Source: Imbricaverruca yamaguchii (taxonomy: Eukaryota > Arthropoda > Thecostraca > Neoverrucidae). Taken from it: DNA of 64,000 nucleotides. The number at the start of each line of letters is the position of its first letter. Within the stretch, counting starts at the first letter, position 1. The position numbers and the translations under genes were made by a program. Of this stretch, positions 10,479-21,880 are shown piece after piece. Where the stretch lies: NCBI GenBank assembly GCA_034440575.1, contig JAOTOL010001620.1, forward strand, positions 1,335,001-1,399,000, written 5' to 3'. A model generated the notes under the pieces. The model searched no databases. It was not told where the DNA came from and saw only the letters and a program-made list of their open reading frames with translations.

Positions 10479-11485
10479 TTAACCCGCGCACGTCCGGGGG
10501 GGGCGGCAGATATCTACCCCCCTCCGGTTTTTCCTCATTTGCCGCCAACCTAATAGGGTTAGCAAGGCCAAACCTCGTATAGCTGTTCATTGGTCTTTTC
10601 CGCATATCCTCATACATTTTTAATCCTGGTCATCTCAGGTCAGGTCACCAGGTCAAGCGAAATGACCCAACTACACTCGGAGTTCTAGGTGGCATAACTT
10701 CCACAATAATTGGGCTATTGATTTGAAACTTATAACATGTCATGATCTCATCAGAGACCATAATATGTATATCGGGTTTTTTTCGTAGCATTGACCTTAG
10801 GTCAGGTCGCTGCCATGGCTTCCCCATTATAGGGCTATGGTAAAATATACAAATGTTTCCTAGTTACATATTTGCGCTTCGAATGATCTCATAACGGTTG
10901 TGGCATGTAGATGGAAGCTATGCTCAATGCTACCGCTGACATTTTTGCTCAGTGACCTCACCAAGGTCTCTGAGGTCACCTGAGATCACTACACATTTAT
11001 GCGCATTACATCGCACTGCATTGAGCTAGAAGGCTAAAATTACCGTCATTGTGCTTGTATCGTCAAGACGTGTCGATTGATACCTTACATGACCTCCCTA
11101 GGCCTTGACCTAAGGTCATGACTTCATGACCTTGACCTGACCTTAAATTACACCGCCTATTGTCGGTAGCGCACTTCAAGGGCTGTCGAATAGTGTTCGT
11201 CATTTGTTTCTATCTGTTACAGGTCCTGAGATATGTGTCAATTTCTGAGTCCCACCTGATCCGGTCGAATTTGACCTATGATGGCCCAGTGACCTGAATG
11301 CTGACCTGAGCGAAAAAAAATTACCGAAACACTTTCGATAGAGCCCGTCGCCAGCCATCCAACGCCGTTTTTCGTTTGTCGCTAGCTAGCATAGTTCCAG
11401 AGATCTTAGGGGGGCAGTCATCTGCCCCCACCCCGGGCATGCGAAGTTGGCGCGGACCGCCGGACGTGCGAGACGTGCGGTGTAG
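10479..11485. mobile_element. TTAA-ended inverted-repeat element D1, AGGTCA-rich
   Basis: The left end is TTAACCCGCGCACGTCCGG followed by a G-run and GGCAGATATCT. The right end, read inward on the minus strand, has CGCACGTCCGG and GGGGGCAGATGACTGCCCCC. The interior has no ORF but at least ten AGGTCA/TGACCT half-sites, e.g. 10635-10655, 10795-10808, 10950-10985 and 11088-11150. The outer right border is degenerate; a TTAA at 11508 could be the true end. Related copies lie at 39.6, 41.1 and 57.3 kb. Confidence 0.55.
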
Positions 11486-11511
11486 GGTGAAGGAACAGCG
11501 TTGGCCGTTAA

Positions 11512-12080
11512 AGGTGTTTGTACTGAGGACTGAGGAGTGTTTTTGTACCCGCGCTGCTAGGTGTTTGTACTAAGATGTTGGTGGTGTGCGTGTGGATCTT
11601 GAAGTGCGTAGAATGCAGAAAGCGTCGGAGTGTCCTCTCCAGAGCGAAGGAAGACTCCTGTGTGATGCTGTGTCCTGTGTTCGCGTACACACCTACTAGG
11701 TAGGTGCCCTGGTTGGTGCCGGAGGCGGTTGCCATGGTGTTTACGAGTTCAGTCCCACCCCAGTTATCGACATGACATAACGGCAATTCATGCGGACTAG
11801 AACACACAATATGTACTAGTTAAGACACTAAAGTGCGCAGCTATGGAAAGGCAAATGCAAGTGAGTTAAGTATACAGGTAAGTCGGCGCAATGAAGTGGA
11901 AGGCTATTACGTCAGATGGTTGCTGGACATAAAGCATTGTAAATAAGCGGAGAAACAAGATAAAACGGACCTGGATACGTAAATCACTACGCTGACATCT
12001 AACGTCAGGAAAGCTAACGACAAGTTATCAGATGCTAGATGGCGGTCGCACGCCCCGCAACGGCTAAGTTTCCAGCCGGC
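11512..12080. other. Unassigned stretch
   Basis: A minus-strand frame of about 99 codons (11508-11807) is open, but I recognise no domain. No other feature is seen. Confidence 0.3.
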
Positions 12081-12099
12081 CGCTAGATGCCATCGGGCG

Positions 12100-12790
12100 C
12101 GCAGATGGCTAGCGGGTGTGCTCCGCTACAGCCCCATCGGACTCGTCAACGGACGGGCGCCTATCTTCCCCTGGAAACATCCTTACTTTATAGAAGCCTG
12201 GGGCCGGTCCATGAACTTGGAGGCCTTTTCGTAGCACTGGGAACGCTCCGCTTCGGTCGGATCGTCTCTGTGGCTCGGGCCTCTATCGGCCTGAGGCCCC
12301 CTGTTAGCTCTGAGCTCCTCTCCATCAGCGTGAGCCAAAACTGGCCCAGTGACTATGCACATGCGGCCCGGGCTCCCTCCGTCGGCTCCCTTCATCAACT
12401 CTTTTTCTTACGGCTCAGGACACTCCGTCCGGTCGTAGTTCCCTCTTTCAGAAGTTTAGGCCTCCTCTATTACGCAAGGGGCCAATGCGCGGTATCGGTC
12501 CTCTCTGTCGGCCCAAGGGCATTTCATAGCGGTTCTGGGCCCTCTCCAACATCTCCGGGTGCATCCGCGGCTTGTGGTCTCCTCCGTCGGCGCAGGGGCC
12601 CTCCTTGACGATCCAGGGCCTCCTCTGTTAGGCCGGAAGTTCTCTTTCAACAAGATGTCGCCCCTCTATCGGGCCAGGGGACCACGCACGGCTTGGATCA
12701 CATCCGTTAGCCAAAGGACCTTTTCTGACAGCCAGAGGTTCTCCCCAGCATCTAAGGCCCTCTCTGGCAGTGCCGCGGAATATATAACTA
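12100..12790. repeat. Degenerate GC-rich tandem repeat (GGCCTCCTCTGTCGGCCC-like)
   Basis: Segments such as GGCCTCTATCGGCCTGAGG, CTCTCTGTCGGCCCAAGG, GGGCCTCCTCTGTTAGGCC and GGCCCTCTCTGGCAG recur about every 25-35 bp with heavy divergence. The open frames over it look like a by-product of its composition and repeat structure. Confidence 0.5.
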
Positions 12791-13224
12791 GACTCGACTT
12801 TTCAAAACGGTTCCGAAAGCCCCAGTGTCCAGATCAAAATATTAAAACTGGTGCTTTTCAGCAGCCCATATACATGCATACACACATTCACTTGACCAGT
12901 ACCGAAGTGTGTCCAATAGCACAATGACAGACCGATCCGGTTCCAGCCTGGGGGTTTGATTCAAGTGAAATATCGCATTCATTGCCCAAAAGTATCAAGT
13001 CAGGCAACCTTAAAAACTTGTACCAGTGAGGATGTAAAACATCACTATTGGCATTTTGGTAGCAACAGTCTATGGCTGCATTCACACCAAACTATGCTGC
13101 CCTTTTGATGGTACAGAAGTCGCAGCATGTGTCTCTGCATCTCCAATATCACAATACAATCCAATTAATACCAGTGCCCTTCATAAAATGGTCCACCGTT
13201 CACCTCATTGCCAGGCAACATTGA

Positions 13225-13330
13225 AAGAAATTAGGGGCGTCGATTTGTATCCTTTTGTGAGGGCCATGGTCCCACCAATATCGACTATTTGTGAGGGCCA
13301 TGTTGATTTCCCCAATGTTGATTTGGGCCC
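13225..13330 (+). repeat. Dispersed repeat copy, inverted partner at 52800-52880
   Basis: It begins with GGGGCGTCGATTTGTATCC and GTGAGGGCCATGG. The reverse complement of 52800-52880 matches this text closely. Confidence 0.65.
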
Positions 13331-14019
13331 CCCAGTAACCTATGCTGTTTTACGGTAATAAGAAAGCTATTTGCTATTCTCCATTTGCTAAAACTAATTT
13401 ATGCTAAGCAACATATTTTGTTTGGTAAAGAAACAGATTAGGTATAGATAGTGGACTGCCTCTCCACCTTTTGCTGCAAAATTGAAAATTGTGTCCAAAA
13501 AAGCAACAGAACACCTGGATTTCCCTCCACTGTGGAAGTGCAACTTGCATCATAAGCTGTTGAAATTAGCGGAAGCTGCTGCATTTTAAACCAGATTGTC
13601 TTGAAAAGAAAAATATATAAGCCATTAAACAATTGCATTGTCATACTGATGTTTGTACACATCGCCATGTGAAAACCACATGCATGTGGGGCCTGACTAG
13701 GTTACGTTACGTTACTAAAAATTTTAGCAACGTTAAATTATTTTTATTAACGCAAATTGTAGTAAATATTGTCACCCTGGAACCACAGTTTGTAATGCCC
13801 CGGGAAATGACTTAAGGCAGAAGTGTACGGCCATCTGGGTACACCAAGATTGACCATAAAAATAAAAAGGGCCGCGATTTTCACCATAGATTCCCACCAG
13901 AAACCCAAGGGGAAGTCAAACATTAGGTGAAGGAGGAAAGCTCATATTTTGCAGAAACCAAATTCATTAAATACCTTCCACCTTTTAGCCAGCTGTTACT
14001 TTCGGTAGGGAGTCGTCAG

Positions 14020-14376
14020 TTATGTTATGGTTGGAAGGGTCAAGGTGAGGACGGCTTCATAGAGAAGAGGCCGGTGTATGTTTAAACGTTTGTGTTGCAA
14101 TATTCGCTTCATTGGTTCCGTTGAATATTCCGTGACCACACGGTGAACAATAGAGGTCATACTTTCCAATGACCCGTAAATGTTGACATCGCGCATCATG
14201 GGCCCCACACGGTTGGGTATGTGGTCAGATTGATCCTTCAGCACCAAATCTCGAAGGGCACGTGAAAAAAATGAAACAAAATAACGCACACACAGAAAAT
14301 GCACAATTGAACCGAGGTTTAGTAGTACCAGCAACACAGCGCACCCGGATCCGGGCTTATTGGAGAATATCGACAA
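14020..14376 (-). CDS. Unassigned 118-codon open frame
   Basis: An open minus-strand frame starts with a hydrophobic segment (AVLLVLLNLGSIVHFLCVRYFVSFF), which could be a membrane helix. A mixed polar region follows. I recognise no family motif and see no splice support. The AT-moderate composition makes a 118-codon frame mildly unusual, but it could be chance or an old element fragment. Confidence 0.2.
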   Translation of the reverse strand: MSIFSNKPGSGCAVLLVLLNLGSIVHFLCVRYFVSFFSRALRDLVLKDQSDHIPNRVGPMMRDVNIYGSLESMTSIVHRVVTEYSTEPMKRILQHKRLNIHRPLLYEAVLTLTLPTIT

Positions 14377-15325
14377 ATGTCAAGGAGCTCATGTGTGTGC
14401 ACAATGTGATACCATCAGGTATCGCAGCTGCAACATCAACTTCCTAGATGCAACTTTAATAATCGAATCTTATGTTGCTTGATGCACTCTAAGATATTCG
14501 TGGTGAATGTTTTTTTACTTGCAACGCAAACTCCGTTGTTGATAACCAACGCGCTCAGAATTCTGCCTTTGCACCCACCGTGTCCACGTCACTGTATCCA
14601 GTCCGTCCACACAGACGCCCACGCCAGATACATGATCACGTACCGCGCGTCGTGGCCCGCGTCCTCGTCGAGTTGAATTCCACGGCCGCAGCGTTGACGT
14701 CCACGCAGCCCAGACGTCCCGCGTACAACCTGACACCTCACACGGGTCTCAGAGCCCGAGCCGGTGTGTAAGCTGATCTCAGAGCCGCACCACACACCGG
14801 CCCGGTGTGTACGACCAGGCGAACCAGTCACGCACCACGTGACCACAGCCTCGGGGCCCACACGGCGGAGCGACAGAGGTGCGCCCAGCGCGGAGCAGCG
14901 GCGACTTGGCGCGAGCGTCTGAGCGCAGTTACGCTGACGCCACCACCAGACGTAGCTATCAGTATCGGCGCGCATTACCTCCATACGCCACATACCCCTT
15001 TATAGTCGAGGATGGGTGTCATACGCTAGACAGTAATCCCACGCCCCGACTGCGCAATGAAATGCAAAGACCCGCGGGAATATCTATTTTGGGAATATCT
15101 ATCTATTATTACGCGTGGGATTTTTTTTTGGCCAGATCATCCAACAGCAGCATAGCCACGCCACGCTTCCAAACGCGCCGGCCCGCAGTGGATAGCCACC
15201 ACGATAAGTCAATAACGCTGCATTCCTGCAGCATATTTGAAAATGCCCACAAACCAAGTGTGACGCGCATGGGCCAAGGGTCAACACCCACGTGCACGCG
15301 TGCGCATGGAAGCGCGTTGCTGCAG

Positions 15326-15395
15326 AAGGCAGACGTCCACCCGGGCCACGAGGCGCCCGAGCCCGATGGCGCCGACGCGGTCTCACCGTCCACAG
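15326..15395 (+). CDS. Candidate orphan exon (weak)
   Basis: TTGCTGCAG acceptor and ACAG/GTGAGT donor bracket a 70-bp GC-rich stretch whose open frame reads ADVHPGHEAPEPDGADAVSPS. The splice sites are good but the sequence is low-complexity acidic and matches no family I recognise. No linked exon is seen. Confidence 0.2.
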
Positions 15396-16438
15396 GTGAG
15401 TCTGACGCTCTACACTGTCTGGGACACGAGGGCCGCCCGTCCACCGTGGCCTGAGTCGGCGGCTGGACCCGTACCGAGCCAGCTGCGACCCGCGGCGCCA
15501 GCGGACCGCGCGCCAGTGCGCCACCCTCAGAGGCAGCAAAACGCAACACTCCCGCAGCAACGTTTCATTGTCTCAACAACTGCTCTTGGTGTACTTTTGC
15601 AACTTTGCGTGGCAGTCGTTGCACCTTGTCAGGAGCAAGCGCGAACAAGACAAACAAACGGCGATTCCGGGATAAGACAAACAAACGGCGATTCCGGGAC
15701 GCCTGAAGAGTCAGTCCGCAATGCAAACAATAGTCATGTGGACATAGCGGCCACTTGCCCAGTTCACGTCGGTACATCTATACTCAGTACGCGTCGGTAC
15801 ATGTATACTCAGTACGCGTCGGCACATGAATCGGTTGCACGACGCACCAGTTGCAGGACGCACCACTCAACCGAAGCTACCGACCCGCCGCGGCCGCTGC
15901 GGCACAGTTGCCGCAGAAACAGGAAAGAGAGACAGGAGACGCGCGCGCGAGCGGACACTCGATAGTTCTCCGCGTGTGTGGCGCAGCTGATACGGTCCGG
16001 CCGCCGGGCACAACGCACGGCCCACCGCCCGGCGGCGAAGACGACAAATCGGACAATCGCACCGGTGAAAATGATCAGAAACCGTTGTTCGCCGACCGTG
16101 GCGCCGGTCCTGCTTCCACCACTGGTGAATTCAGCTTCGCGAACTGGACACTGGATGGCGGTGCCGACACCGATGTCACGATGATGAGCCTCAGTAGGGC
16201 GAGTAGAAGCTCGACCGGCGGTATCTGGAAGAAGAGGCATTGCTGTAAAAGAAGGCCAGGAACTAAGCACCATTCATCTTCAGCAGCTGGGCGGAGCTTC
16301 CGCGGAAATCATGCACTTGCGTCGATGAAGAACATCATGCACCTGGGCAAATGGTGATTGAGAACGTCCATTAGTTACTGCCTCTGCCTTCCTAATTATT
16401 GCTTACTACCTAAAGGAAATCGAGCCGAGGGAAAGAAG

Positions 16439-16516
16439 TCGAAGGAAGTTTGTTATTGGGGTTATTTGGGTTTAAGGGCGCATCGACTGCAGAGGTCATG
16501 CAGCTCGAAGGAAGTT
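16439..16516 (-). mobile_element. 55-bp hairpin-tail micro-insertion with perfect 12-bp TSD
   Basis: Insert 16451-16504, minus orientation, is flanked by TCGAAGGAAGTT at 16439-16450 and 16505-16516. The plus strand reads GGGTTTAAGGGCGCATCGAC within the insert. Confidence 0.85.
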
Positions 16517-16632
16517 GAGCCAATCTTGTGTCAGAGGGCCTTGAGCGAAAATGATGAAACAGGTTTATAATTGGTGCTTATTTTCTGAATGGGTGATCAT
16601 TTGGACACAAATCAGTCGCATACAAAGTTTCG

Positions 16633-16688
16633 TTGTTGTTGTTATTGGGGTTCAGGGGCGCGTCAACTGCATAGGTTATGCAGCGCCT
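16633..16688 (-). mobile_element. Hairpin-tail micro-insertion, TSD unclear
   Basis: A GTTGTTGTTATTGGGG tail, GGGGCGCGTCAACTGC and GGTTATGCAGCGCC match the family in minus orientation. No convincing flanking duplication is seen. Confidence 0.65.
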
Positions 16689-16734
16689 GCTATAAACATT
16701 TTCATCAATCTTCCTCAATTCCTCAGTGATAATT

Positions 16735-17034
16735 AGAGTTGTTCTGACGTATCGCACTTGTCTGAACTTACCCAAGGTATGGGGTAAGTTGAATATGTGT
16801 GTGGTGGTATGCGATTTGATCACAAAGCTTATTTGCGTAAACAAATGCTGTTACGACTACAGGTGAGTGTTACTTTTAGTATTTCAGCCTACTTATGGTC
16901 ACGTTATGTCACCTAACGTGTTCTGGTGAAAAGCATGAATCAATGCAAATACAACATAATATACTTCGAGCATAGATTTTCACCACCCTTTTATCTAGTC
17001 TTGCCACACCATAATTAGTAACATCAGTCTGCTC
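16735..17034 (+). repeat. About 300-bp dispersed repeat E, copy 1
   Basis: It shares a run of collinear blocks with 47158-47442: GAGTTGTTCTGACGTATCGC, GTAAACAAATGCTGT, ACGTGTTCTGGTGAAAAGCA and ATAGATTTTCACCACC. Both are on the plus strand. No coding capacity is seen. The class is unknown. Confidence 0.65.
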
Positions 17035-17047
17035 AATACCAATAGGC

Positions 17048-17258
17048 TGAACACAATTGTATGCCAATTTATTTCATGTTTCATAAGACCGTCCAAATAA
17101 TGTCTGTCTCACTTTATAGACATGGCTACTTGAAGTGAAATTGGCATTATTTAGGCGGTCGCGACCAAGGCGCGGTTGAACCGTGGTCTATTAATGTATT
17201 GCGTGTTGCTGATATTTTCTCATGAAACATGAAATAAATTGGCATACAAATGTGTTCA
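17048..17258. mobile_element. Fold-back element with nested inverted repeats
   Basis: Outer arms 17048-17084 and 17222-17258 are 37-bp reverse complements with one mismatch (they include ATGCCAATTTATTTCATG and its complement). Inner arms 17087-17102 (GACCGTCCAAATAATG) and 17145-17160 (CATTATTTAGGCGGTC) are also inverted. The 211-bp unit has no ORF and resembles a MITE or foldback transposon. Confidence 0.7.
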
Positions 17259-17285
17259 GACTATCTCACTTTCAGCCGCCGGCAA

Positions 17286-17762
17286 AAGGTGCGGTCTCCT
17301 GCTCAGACAGCCGTCGACTGAAGGTGCGGTCTCCTGCTCAGACAGCCGTCGGCTGAAGGTGCGGTCTCCTGCTCAGACAGCCGTCGGCTGAAGGTGCGGT
17401 CTCCTGCTCAGACAGCCGTCGGCTGAAGGTGCGGTCTCCTGCTCAGACAGCCGTCGGCTGAAGGTGCGGTCTCCTGCTCAGACAGCCGTCGGCTGAAGGT
17501 GCGGTCTCCTGCTCAGACAGCCGTCGGCTGAAGGTGCGGTCTCCTGCTCAGACAGCCGTCGGCTGAAGGTGCGGTCTCCTGCTCAGACAGCCGTCGGCTG
17601 AAGGTGCGGTCTCCTGCTCAGACAGCCGTCGGCTGAAGGTGCGGTCTCCTGCTCAGACAGCCGTCGGCTGAAGGTGCGGTCTCCTGCTCAGACAGCCGTC
17701 GGCTGAAGGTGCGGTCTCCTGCTCAGACAGCCGTCGGCTGAAGGCGCGGTCTCCTGCTCAGA
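17286..17762 (+). repeat. 35-bp minisatellite, about 13.6 copies
   Basis: The unit is GACAGCCGTCGGCTGAAGG then TGCGGTCTCCTGCTCA, repeated almost without change. It contains the short palindrome CAGCCG-T-CGGCTG. It ends 20 bp from the PABPN1 exon 4 donor, so it lies in the following intron. Confidence 0.95.
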
Positions 17763-17781
17763 GCGCCGCCGTGCGACTCAC

Positions 17782-20700
17782 CTGGGACGCCGACCGCGGA
17801 AGCCTCGGAAGCCGCCCCGGCAGCGGCAGTTTCTGCGCGGCGGCCGGTTGCTGGTGGAGATGCCCGGACGGTTGGTTCGCTTCGGCATCACCTGCAGACG
17901 CGTCCGTCGGTCAACAGTCGCGTCAACGGCTGGCCGTCACCGCCCGTCACATCCGGCCGACACGGCGCCGTTTACGCCACTCACGGACGGCTCGTGGCGG
18001 AAAGGCGTTGGACAGGGTTGGACACTAGCGCCGCTCCGGACATTTCCTAATCCCGCGGCCCACCGGCGAAAGTGTGGGCGGCGCCATTAGCCGTGAATGT
18101 GCAGAACGTGCGTCGTGAACCACGCAATAAACAAACAAACAATACCGCGCAATGCCATATTTACAAATCTGGGCTCTGACGCCCTGGTATGCCCTGCTGA
18201 TTTCCAACCACATTGATCACTGTCGCGTACTAGCGGATCCAGAAGGCTGATTTTCGGCCGGTTGGTGGGGGGAGCATTTTTCTCAGATTTCGATAAAAGC
18301 TCCTCAGGATTGAACAGCTAACATTCCGTGGGTTCACTTAAGACAATATTTCTCCTTTACAATGTTCTTAGATTTTTAAACATGCCAATCAAATGTCAAA
18401 GATCGGGAACATTCGACCGACGAGCACCGGCCCATGGCCCAGATGCTCGTCCCCCAGGGTCCGCCAGCGCTGTCACGGACGGCACGGCCGAGCACGCAAG
18501 GCCGCAGCGGCAGCCGTTTTCCGGCAGCCATCTTGCGCAACGATCAGTCACCAGCTGCTCATCGTCACCATGGCAACAAGCCATCTTGCGCAACGATTAG
18601 TCATCAGCTGCTCATCGTCACCATGGCAACAAACCACCTTGCGCAACGATTAGTCACCAGCTGCTCATCGTCACCATGGCAACAAGCCAGTAGCACGCCA
18701 CTGGCCGGCGACGCTCACCTTGATCTGACGGCCTCGGAACAGCGACTCGTCCAGGGCCATCGCCGTCTGCACCGAGTCCTTGTCGGCGAACTCGATGTAG
18801 GCGAAGCCTTTGGGCGAGCCGTCGTACTTGTTGCAGAGGATGGTGACGCGGTTGACGGAGCCGCAGCCGTGGAAGTGCTGCTCCAGCTCCTCGGCGGCCG
18901 CGCCGTAGTCCACGTTGCCGACGTAGATGGAGCGCGCGTCCACCTCCATCTTCTCCTCGACGGACAGGTTCAGCGGGTTGGCGGCTGGCTCTGGACATCC
19001 GACACAACACGATTGTCAGCCAGTGGAAGCTGTGGACGTCCGTCTCCACCGTTTCAACGGGCAGTTTCGGCAGGTTGGCCGCTGGCTTTGGACACACCAA
19101 ACAGGGCACGGCTATAAGCCAGTGGAAGTCTGCCTCCAGTACGACCAGTCTCCAGTGAAAGTCCCTCTCTCCAGTCGAAGTCTGTGATCGTCCGCCGCCA
19201 CGTTCCCGACGGACAGGCTCAACGGGCTAGCCGCTGGCTTTTGACACTCAACAGGGCACGATTACAAGCCAGTGGAAGCTGTGGACGGGCAAGAGCAGAC
19301 ATCCACTGCTACTGGGCTGCCCTGTCACGCGCACTGGACTGGGGGGTCATGTCGTTTTTGGCACCGAGCGGTGATGGCGCGTTCGCACTTCGCAGCCATT
19401 GTAAGTGGCATGGCCGGCGAACGTACTGTGGACAGGCGTGGGAATTGCGTCGCAAGACGTTTTCACCGAACAAACAACGGGGCTACTACAGAGAAGTATC
19501 GTGATGGAAACTGATAAAATGGGACACTCTAGGTGAAAAAGCGGGACATAAAACGTTGCGTTAAAAATGCAAATATCAGGCTTTTAGCAATGCAGTCGAA
19601 ACGTAAAAACCATTTCAGCTGCTGGGATGACATGATGGCATTGTTCATGCGTGATCATCGATAAAAGATCTGTAACATGATATATTGTCATCGTGTACAT
19701 TCATGTCATTTGCATCGACCATATTTAAACGCCAGATTACGTTAGATGAGCAACCCAGCTATTCGTTCGTGCTGCGCCCACCAAGCGCTAACATAAGCGT
19801 CGCATATTTATCATATCTCGATGGGCCGCTGATTCAACACATTCAATTATGACGGGCAATTTCAGAACAATAGGACATATGCATCAGAAAATTAACCAAT
19901 TCCTGAGTCTGCCACACTTTACCATCGCCACAATGCGGGTGCCCAAATGCATTGTATGTGACGGACGGTACGTCTAACTCAACCGGCTAGCCATAGTCTG
20001 CTTAACAACTGCGACTGCACACGTAATTACGAAGCTTTCAAATTGTGGGATTCTAAGCAAAGGTGCCGTACGCACACGGTGATACGGAGCACAAAGCACA
20101 AGGTCAAGGCAGTGCTGGCGTTGCAGGCAGCCGTGACCGTGCTGCTGTGGTGACGGTGAGCTATACCATGGTGTGGCAGTGACTGTGGTATTCCAGCGGC
20201 ATGGTGTGGCGGCCACCGTGACTGTTGTTGTTTGTGGTTTCACGACGCGCTGAGCAGCTGAGGCCACATGGCGCCGCCTGCCTCTCACCCTGGCGGGCTG
20301 CCTCTCATCCCGGCGGACAACGCAAGGAACCGGACCCCATACCTCTAGTGTCCCAGACGCTCAGCTTGGCCACTGAGGTACCCAGGTCCAGTCACCATGC
20401 CGTGGCAGTGGCCGTACTGTGGTAGCCGACTGTGGTGCAGCAGTCACCATGCCGTGGCAGTGGCCGTACTGTGGTAGCCGACTGTGGTGCAGCAGTCACC
20501 ATGCCGTGGCCGTGGCCGTACTGTGGTAGCCGACTGTGGTGCAGCAGTCACCATGCCGTGGCAGTGGCCGTACTGTGGTAGCCGACTGTGGTGCAGCAGT
20601 CACCATGCCGTGGCAGTGGCCGTACTGTGGTAGCCGACGGCAGAGTAAGCGTGGGGGATGTGGTGCAGCAGTCACCATGCCGTGGCCGTGGCCGTACTGT

Positions 20701-21834
20701 GGTAGCCGACTGTGGTGCAGCAGTCACCATGCCGTGGCCGTGGCCGTACTGTGGTAGCCGACTGTGGTGCAGCAGTCACCATGCCGTGGTGGCCGTACTG
20801 TGTAGCCGACTGTGGTGCAGCAGTCACCATGCCGTGGCAGTGGCCGTACTGTGGTAGCCGACTGTGGTGCAGCAGTCACCATGCCGTGGCAGTGGCCGTA
20901 CTGTGGTAGCCGACTGTGGTGCAGCAGTCACCATGCCGTGCGTAGTGGTAGCGACTGTGTGCAGCAGTCACCATGCCGTGGCAGTGGCCGTACTGTGGTA
21001 GCCGACTGTGGTGCAGCAGTCACCATGCCGTGGCAGTGGCCGTACTGTGGTAGCCGACTGTGGTGCAGCAGTCACCATGCCGTGGCAGTGGCCGTACTGT
21101 GGTAGCCGACTGTGTACCGACTGTGGTGCAGCAGTCACCATGCCGTGGCAGTGGCCGTACTGTGGTAGCCGACTGTGGTGCAGCAGTCACCATGCCGTGG
21201 CCGTGGCCGTACTGTGGTAGCCGACTGTGGTGCAGCAGTCACCATGCCGTGGCAGTGGCCGTACTGTGGTAGCCGACTGTGGTGCAGCAGTCACCATGCC
21301 GTGGCAGTGGCCGTACTGTGGTAGCCGACTGTGGTGCAGCAGTCACCATGCCGTGGCCGTGGCCGTACTGTGGTAGCCGACTGTGGTGCAGCAGTCACCA
21401 TGCCGTGGCCGTGGCCGTACTGTGGTAGCCGACTGTGGTGCAGCAGTCACCATGCCGTGGCCGTGGCCGTACTGTGGTAGCCGACTGTGGTGCAGCAGTC
21501 ACCATGCCGTGGCAGTGGCCGTACTGTGGTAGCCGACTGTGGTGCAGCAGTCACCATGCCGTGGCCGTGGCCGTACTGTGGTAGCCGACTGTGGTGCAGC
21601 AGTCACCATGCCGTGGCAGTGGCCGTACTGTGGTAGCCGACTGTGGTGCAGCAGTCACCATGCCGTGGCAGTGGCCGTACTGTGGTAGCCGACTGTGGTG
21701 CAGCAGTCACCATGCCGTGGCAGTGGCCGTACTGTGGTAGCCGACTGTGGTGCAGCAGTCACCATGCCGTGGCAGTGGCCGTACTGTGGTAGGCGACTGT
21801 GGTGCAGCAGTCACCATGCCGTGGAAGTGGCCGC

Positions 21835-21880
<46 letters not shown>

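Noticed and set aside
12087..12608. 173-codon plus-strand ORF
   Set aside because: It coincides with the degenerate GC-rich repeat. The reading frame is a composition effect.
15851..16357. 168-codon plus-strand ORF with polyalanine and basic C-terminus
   Set aside because: GC-rich DNA is open in several frames on both strands here. There are no motifs and no convincing splice context.
17286..17762. CRISPR-like regular array
   Set aside because: The whole 35-bp unit repeats without unique spacers, and the host genes are eukaryotic. It is a minisatellite. The same holds for the other arrays.
18434..19117. 227-codon plus-strand ORF over the PABPN1 RRM exon
   Set aside because: It is the antisense shadow of the RRM exon plus tandem repeats. 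The minus strand has clear RNP motifs and splice sites.
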